64,000 nt of DNA from Maea johnstoni (lineage: Eukaryota; Annelida; Polychaeta; Spionida; Magelonidae), in contig OZ012691.1 of NCBI GenBank assembly GCA_963942565.1, forward strand, positions 11,477,609-11,541,608, in the 5' to 3' direction. Positions 58,737 to 64,000 of the stretch are shown piece after piece. The stretch's first letter is position 1, and each line of letters starts with the position of its first letter. A program made the position numbers and the translations under genes. The notes beneath the pieces were generated by a model. It ran no database searches. It was not told the DNA's origin and worked only from the letters and a program-made list of their open reading frames with translations.

Positions 58737-61700
58737 GAATTTGTATATTAATATTTGAAAAATGCACTTGTTGAAATGGTTATTAAACATGTTCGGATAC
58801 TTCAGCACTATTTAGTACTATATTATCACTAAGCTGGTTGGGCAAAATTAATTGACATGTTACCATTCACTAATGATGCTATTGTTGGACCCTGCCTTGC
58901 TTATTTATTTACATATATTTCATCACAGTGTACACAGGGAACTGGGGTGCTCTGCAACACAATTGTGTTATGGTAGTTTGTGTGAGCTACATTATTCGTT
59001 ATTCATTTGTTAATTAACCCTTATGCTTCTGGTGACTAATTTGACCAATATAAAATGATGTAAAAAACTGAAAAATGACTGAAACCCTGGCATGTGGGTA
59101 CTCATCTGAGAGTGCTATGTAAGAGATATCCAATGAATACCAACATGACAAGGTTTGGATGATTTTCAAAAATCTTTGCGTCCTTGTATGTTGGGTGTAA
59201 GTAGCCTCAGCATTGGAAGGGTTAAAATCGGTATGTTTTGTTATAAAGGACAACAAACATATCTGTTGGCAATCAATTGAATTTGTTTCACCTATCGGAA
59301 GTGTGTTTTCTTTTGCATCCAACTGTTGTGAAATATATATTGTGAAGCAAATGTATTTATGCTACCATAAAGTCCTGGAATTTCGGACACTTTTCAATAA
59401 CTGATTTTATGGGGTCTGGTGTGTGGTTGGCCCATATTTTCCTAGAATAACATTAAGGGTTGCCCATTTCAATAAAATGACCATCAACGAAATAGGGAAG
59501 TGGCTGATACTCCTCGGTCATTATTTTCTATATATTTAATGGTGGCCCATATCCTAGAGGTGGTCCAACTTCCTGGTAATTAATGGTACGCATTGTTGAA
59601 TCATGCGGCCCTCCAAGTATTTCCTGTAACCTGAACAATGGTTGAGGGTGCTGGTGATTTTGGTAGCAGCTATTATTAGGAGTCCATGACTTGTATCTGT
59701 CTGTATATAGTGTAGATAAGAGTATTTAACTGCCATGTAAACCAATATCATGTGCCTTAAATTGTACATCTCATAGTTTTGCCACAATAGAAAATTCAGA
59801 CTTTGGCAAATTTCATTCCAGAGTTAGTAGCCAGTCTTCCCAGAATTGTCAAATTTCCCCAAAATGTAAGTAGCCAAATTTTACATGAAGATAACCCAGT
59901 GAAAGTAGCTATTTCTACTGAATGCATTTATGCCTGAACCCTAATATTCAGTACTCTACTTTTTGGTAGAAAAGGGTAGAGAAGGGTGTCTGTGACATTT
60001 GGTTTGTCTGAACTTCAGTAATTTTATCCTTTTGATATTGGCAATCTTTTCCCAATTGGCAAAAATTGCCTTCATTAAATCATAGGTAGAACTATCAACT
60101 ATGTGATGTACACAAATCAAATTGAAATAAATATTTTCTCTAACAATATTTGCTTTATACCATTAAATAAAAAGTGAAAGTTTTGGCGTGACTTCTGTTT
60201 TTTCACAGCCTGCTTTTCAACGATTATCATACATTATCTTAAACCTATAATGTCCCAAGATGGTTTTACTATTTTGATGATATCCCTCTATTTAGGCATT
60301 GGCACCATTGTAATTTTTTGATACAATACAACATCGATATTCAATTAACAATACAATATTTTACTGATATTTTTAACGATACTACCTGGCTCCCAGTGAC
60401 CTAATATTCTTGAATTTATTGATTTGTAAAGGGAAAGTTTTGATCACAATCCGTTTGCACGCGTTTGGAGTGAGATAACCTCTGACACTAAAGATTTTTC
60501 GGGAAATGGTACAATTACATTTACAGATATTAATTTTCAGTAAAGAAGACTTGATCAGGGTGTGTAATATACACTATACAATTGTAAGATGCTGTTGAAT
60601 GGAGTAACAAATATGTTGTGGCTGTTTATTTCTGATAACCCATTATGCTCAGGAAGCCACAGGAAAATGACAAATACTATTTTGTTTTAACGATTATAGA
60701 ACAGTCAAATAAATATTTGAAGTTATGTGGAAAGGATCAAATGAGTTGTTATTTTTTCTTACAAAGATACACATTGTTCTACAACAATTGGTAAAATATA
60801 TTTTGAAAATTGAATTAGTGATATTGAATAGGATAGAATTAGAGTCTTTGTCACCATTCCTGCATTGAAAGCTGACCTCCCAACGTAAATTCAGGTTGTC
60901 TAAAAGTTAAAGATTGCAACCCATATTATTCCTTGGGCTAGGGTTCTTATCTTGGCATGATATAAACACCCATTTCTGGTCGCTGTTTTGAGACATTGAT
61001 CTCCTTAGGTAACGGGTTCGACCCTTTTAATGCCGAATTGGACAATTCACAGATTTCAGGACCTTGTATTTCTTGCATTAACCATACAGCAGTTAAATCA
61101 TCAGGTCTGAATTAATATGTTACATACATGCCGTAAAAAGATATAATTTAAATATTGACCCTTGGTCAAATAAGGTCATTTAAAAAATTGGCCGTTTGGC
61201 CGAAAAGGAGCGTTTTGGTACCAGTTGGGGAGAATGCAGAAATTTGTACCAGGTGGAGGGACCGTAATAACCTTCTATTTTGAATTCCCTGTCAGATGGA
61301 CATCTGTATCTGGTAGTTGTCTTGAGATATTGACCTCCTTCCCTTCGGTAATGGGTATGTTCTTTTTTACGCCTCAACTAGGATATGTCTGATTTTGAGT
61401 GTGTTACCAGCACCACAGCCCTGAAAGTATGACCATAAGTAGAACCAAAAGTAACTAGAACCAATAGCCTTTTTTTCGCACTTTGCATATTTAAGTATAA
61501 GTCTTTGTATTTATATCTGATCATCACTGTCAGACTCGTACGCAGCTCTTTTTTGCACAATCTTTAATAATCTGTCATTATGCAGTAGGAGTTTGCCATG
61601 AACCTTTCCTGCAGGTGGCAATTGGATGGGGAATAGCATCCTCCAATGCATCACTGTTGTATGTTTCAATATACTCTATATTAAATAGCATCATAATATC

Positions 61701-62180
61701 ATTCTTCCACACTGAGGCAGTTCATACAGGTGGGAAGTTTGAACAAAAGTTCACAATGCGCCCATGTTAAAGGTTCTGAAATGATGGTAAGGCATGACAA
61801 ACATTTTTTTATTATCATCCAACTTTTTGTGACAACCGGCTGTAAGGATAAGGGGAACAAATATAATGCTTTAGTAAATACTATGTATAGAAAAACAATT
61901 GTAATAGGGAAAAATTGTGTCATTAATTGACCACTGAAGTCATACCTATTGGTACATAAAGAGGGATAGGGCTAAAAATTTAATAGCCAGAAACATTTTA
62001 CGTCATGCCCCTTAAACCCACACATTCCATGAATATGTAAGTTTATATATTAATACTAATGTAACATAGTTGTCATATGCTCAAGCAACAACAGTCAACA
62101 AACCAAAATACTCCATTCAGACCCAAACCGACATCACCTGGCCAATCAATCAATCACTCCAACTCCATCTCATGCAACAA
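58737..62180. other. Gene-poor stretch downstream of RNFT
   Basis: RNFT 3' UTR/flank, one family A MITE (59014-59225), and otherwise unique-looking AT-rich sequence. The last about 140 bases (CAACAAACCAAAATACTCC, CCAATCAATCAATCACTCC) look coding-like and may belong to the LINE ORF1 interrupted by the palindrome. Confidence 0.5.
59014..59225 (-). mobile_element. TTAA MITE (family A), copy 9
   Basis: TTAACCCTTATGCTTCTGG to CATTGGAAGGGTTAA, TTAA intact at both ends. Downstream of RNFT. Confidence 0.85.
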
Positions 62181-62926
62181 CATTAAGGCTGTGATGCTGG
62201 TGACACACTCAAAATAAGACAACTCCTAGTTTAGCACTCCTGTACCCTTTCTAACAACAGTTATCTAATTCCTGAGGTCTTGGTGTTTCAAATATAAGTT
62301 TTCTTTAACTTACCTGCTTGAGCTGACCTCAATGTAAATGCAGTTTTAATTTTACAGTGTTTTACCTCAAATGAGGTTTTCTTGATCAATAAAGGTTCAT
62401 TTGATTTATAAATACCATACATGTCTGCGTAATGTACTAAGCTAGGGCAACTGAAAGGCAAATTTGGAGTTCCTGCAAGAGAATACCTTACAGCAAGCGA
62501 TTTTGGTGGAAATTTTACTTGAGAAAGTAGGTCACCATGTCTGACCATTGTGTCAACATGTCTGACCATAGTGACCTACTTTCTCAAGTAAAAGTTTCCA
62601 CCAAAATCGCGTGCTGTAAGGTATTCTCTTGCAGGAACTCCAAATTTGCCTTTCAGTTGCCCTAGCTTAGTATATTACGCAGACATGTATGGTATTTATA
62701 AATCAAATGAACCTTTATTGATCAAGAAAACCTCATTTGAGGTAAAACACTGTAAAATTAAAACTGTATTTACATTGAGGTCAGCTCAAGCAGGTAAGTT
62801 AAAGAAAACTTATATTTGAAACACCAAGACCTCAGGGATTAGATAACTATTGTTAGAAAGGGTACCGGAGTGCTAAACTAGGAGTTGTCTTATTTTGAGT
62901 GTGTCACCAGCATCACAGCCTTAATG
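62181..62926. repeat. 746-bp near-perfect palindrome
   Basis: The left arm starts CATTAAGGCTGTGATGCTGG and the right arm ends CACAGCCTTAATG. The roughly 370-bp arms are almost identical when reverse-complemented. The centre near 62553 holds two direct copies of CATGTCTGACCAT. It is placed in or just before the LINE ORF1 region. It may be a fold-back element, an inverted duplication or a hairpin assembly artefact. Confidence 0.85.
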
Positions 62927-62989
62927 TCTACACAAACAGTAAATGAACCATCACAACAACCTATAAATATCATTGACCCTACCATTGCA

Positions 62990-63266
62990 AAAGCAAAAAT
63001 CCCTCCAAAGCCATCACTGCCCCTCACAGTGGCAGTCAGGAGCCTAGGAGAAATTCCTTAGGCTCCAGACCATCCAAAGGTTCCTCTGATCCTCTCTCTC
63101 TCAAATCCGCAGAGAGAGGTAATTTGAAACAATGGACTGTGAGGATGTACCAAAGCCACACCAACCAAAGGCGAGAGTACACCTCATACCATCAAAATGA
63201 CACTTTTATTAATTTTAACCCACATATCTCTTTCTTTTCTCCTTTTTCTCACCATGTCTAGCGGCA
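62990..63266 (+). CDS. Probable LINE ORF1 C-terminal fragment
   Basis: A frame of about 90 codons, without ATG, runs through QEPRRNSLGSRPSKGSSD and LKQWTVRMYQSHTNQRREY to a stop overlapping the ORF2 ATG. Basic and Ser-rich, no zinc knuckle seen. Called only from its position before ORF2. Confidence 0.35.
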
Positions 63267-64000
63267 TTATAATTCAGTGGAACTGTCAAGGGCTTTCAGC
63301 AAATCGGCAGGAACTTGAACTTTTAGCCCAAAAATATAATGCTCCTGTCATTTGTCTCCAAGAAACAAATCTCAAGGATGATCAAATGACTTTAAAAGGT
63401 TATGTTGCTTATCACAAAGCTGGAACTAAAGATGATATGGATAGGGCACATGGTGGTGTCTCTACATTTGTCAAAATCAATTTACCTCAGAGTCTCGTAG
63501 ATGTGAACTCACCTATGCAAACAATTGTTGTTAAGGTGACTCTTCACAGTACAATTACCTTCTGTATTCTATACATCCCTCCTAGCACTACACTTCATCT
63601 CCGTGACCTTGCACACATAGAAACCCTATTACCTAAGCCATTTGTGATTGTTGGGGATTTTAATTCTCACACTTACTTGTGGGGAGGGAATACTGTCGTG
63701 GAGACCTTCATGACCATAAATAATATCTGCCTCTTTAATGACGATACCCCAACTTATCTGCATCCAGCAAGTGGTTCTTTTACATCTAAAGATCTCACCA
63801 TGTGCTCTCCTTCACTTTTCATGGATTTTACATGGAGGGTGGAGGAAAATCCTCATAGAAGTGACTATTTCCCTATCTTAGAAAGTCATTATCATCCTCC
63901 AGACGACAGACAAGACGATCTTGATGGAGGTCTCCACCTGGAAACTTTTATCGACAAGCTTTGTGAAATTGCTAACCAAACAATACCAAAATCGAATCTC
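63258..64000 (+). CDS. Jockey/I-type LINE ORF2, N-terminal endonuclease, runs off the window
   Basis: An open frame from ATG (MSSGIIIQWNCQGLSANRQE) to the window end, 247 codons. AP-endonuclease motifs: QWNCQGL, ICLQETNL, YIPPSTTLHLRDL, VIVGDFNSH and a late RSDYFPI in place of the usual SDHxPI. The preceding frame ends in a TAG overlapping this ATG (ATGTCTAG), as is common at ORF1/ORF2 junctions of this group. It looks like a non-LTR retrotransposon distinct from the L1/Tx1 copy. RT is expected beyond the window. Confidence 0.85.

Overview
The window looks like an intron-rich invertebrate animal genome. It has GT-AG spliced genes of bilaterian type, many short inverted-repeat transposons, LINEs, a BEL/Pao element and long TA/TC/TAG/GT microsatellites. 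The SPRING1-RNFT head-to-head pair and the repeat content suit a marine invertebrate (hemichordate, cephalochordate, echinoderm or a spiralian), but I cannot fix the phylum.

Three host genes can be built exon by exon. (1) A large minus-strand gene (first visible CDS exon 41749-41648; runs off the left edge at about 281) encodes a Rab-GAP (TBC)-like domain followed by a proline/acid-rich linker and C2-like segments. Twenty-one exons are visible and I did not recognise a symbol. (2) SPRING1/C12orf49 on the minus strand (46706-42728) has five coding exons and 202 aa and looks complete. (3) An RNFT1/RNFT2-type RING transmembrane E3 ligase on the plus strand (51814-58164) has seven coding exons and 425 aa and also looks complete. 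Genes 2 and 3 are divergent with about 200 bp between them and ETS-like sites on both sides. From memory, human C12orf49 and RNFT2 have the same head-to-head layout.

The introns are crowded with mobile DNA. Intron 17/18 of the TBC gene carries a BEL/Pao element (4264-10410) with seemingly identical 608-bp LTRs, inserted into an older TTAA-flanked MITE. The 13.2-kb intron between exons 34353-34518 and 20946-21124 carries an L1/Tx1-type LINE in sense orientation. It has ORF1 (coiled coil + RRM + CTD), ORF2 (AP endonuclease + RT) and, between them, an uninterrupted 803-codon ORF with a zinc finger and a C-terminal TatD-like domain. That three-ORF arrangement is the most unusual thing in the window. 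The spacers around it are made of degenerate tandem repeats.

Two minisatellites have grown out of coding exon ends: about eight extra copies of the 5' end of a TBC exon (18300-19065), and about eight extra copies of the stop-codon end of RNFT (58185-58736). At least six inverted-repeat MITE families, a 746-bp near-perfect palindrome (62181-62926) and a Jockey/I-like LINE running off the right edge (from 63258) complete the picture. The stretch 58737-62180 holds no gene I can support.
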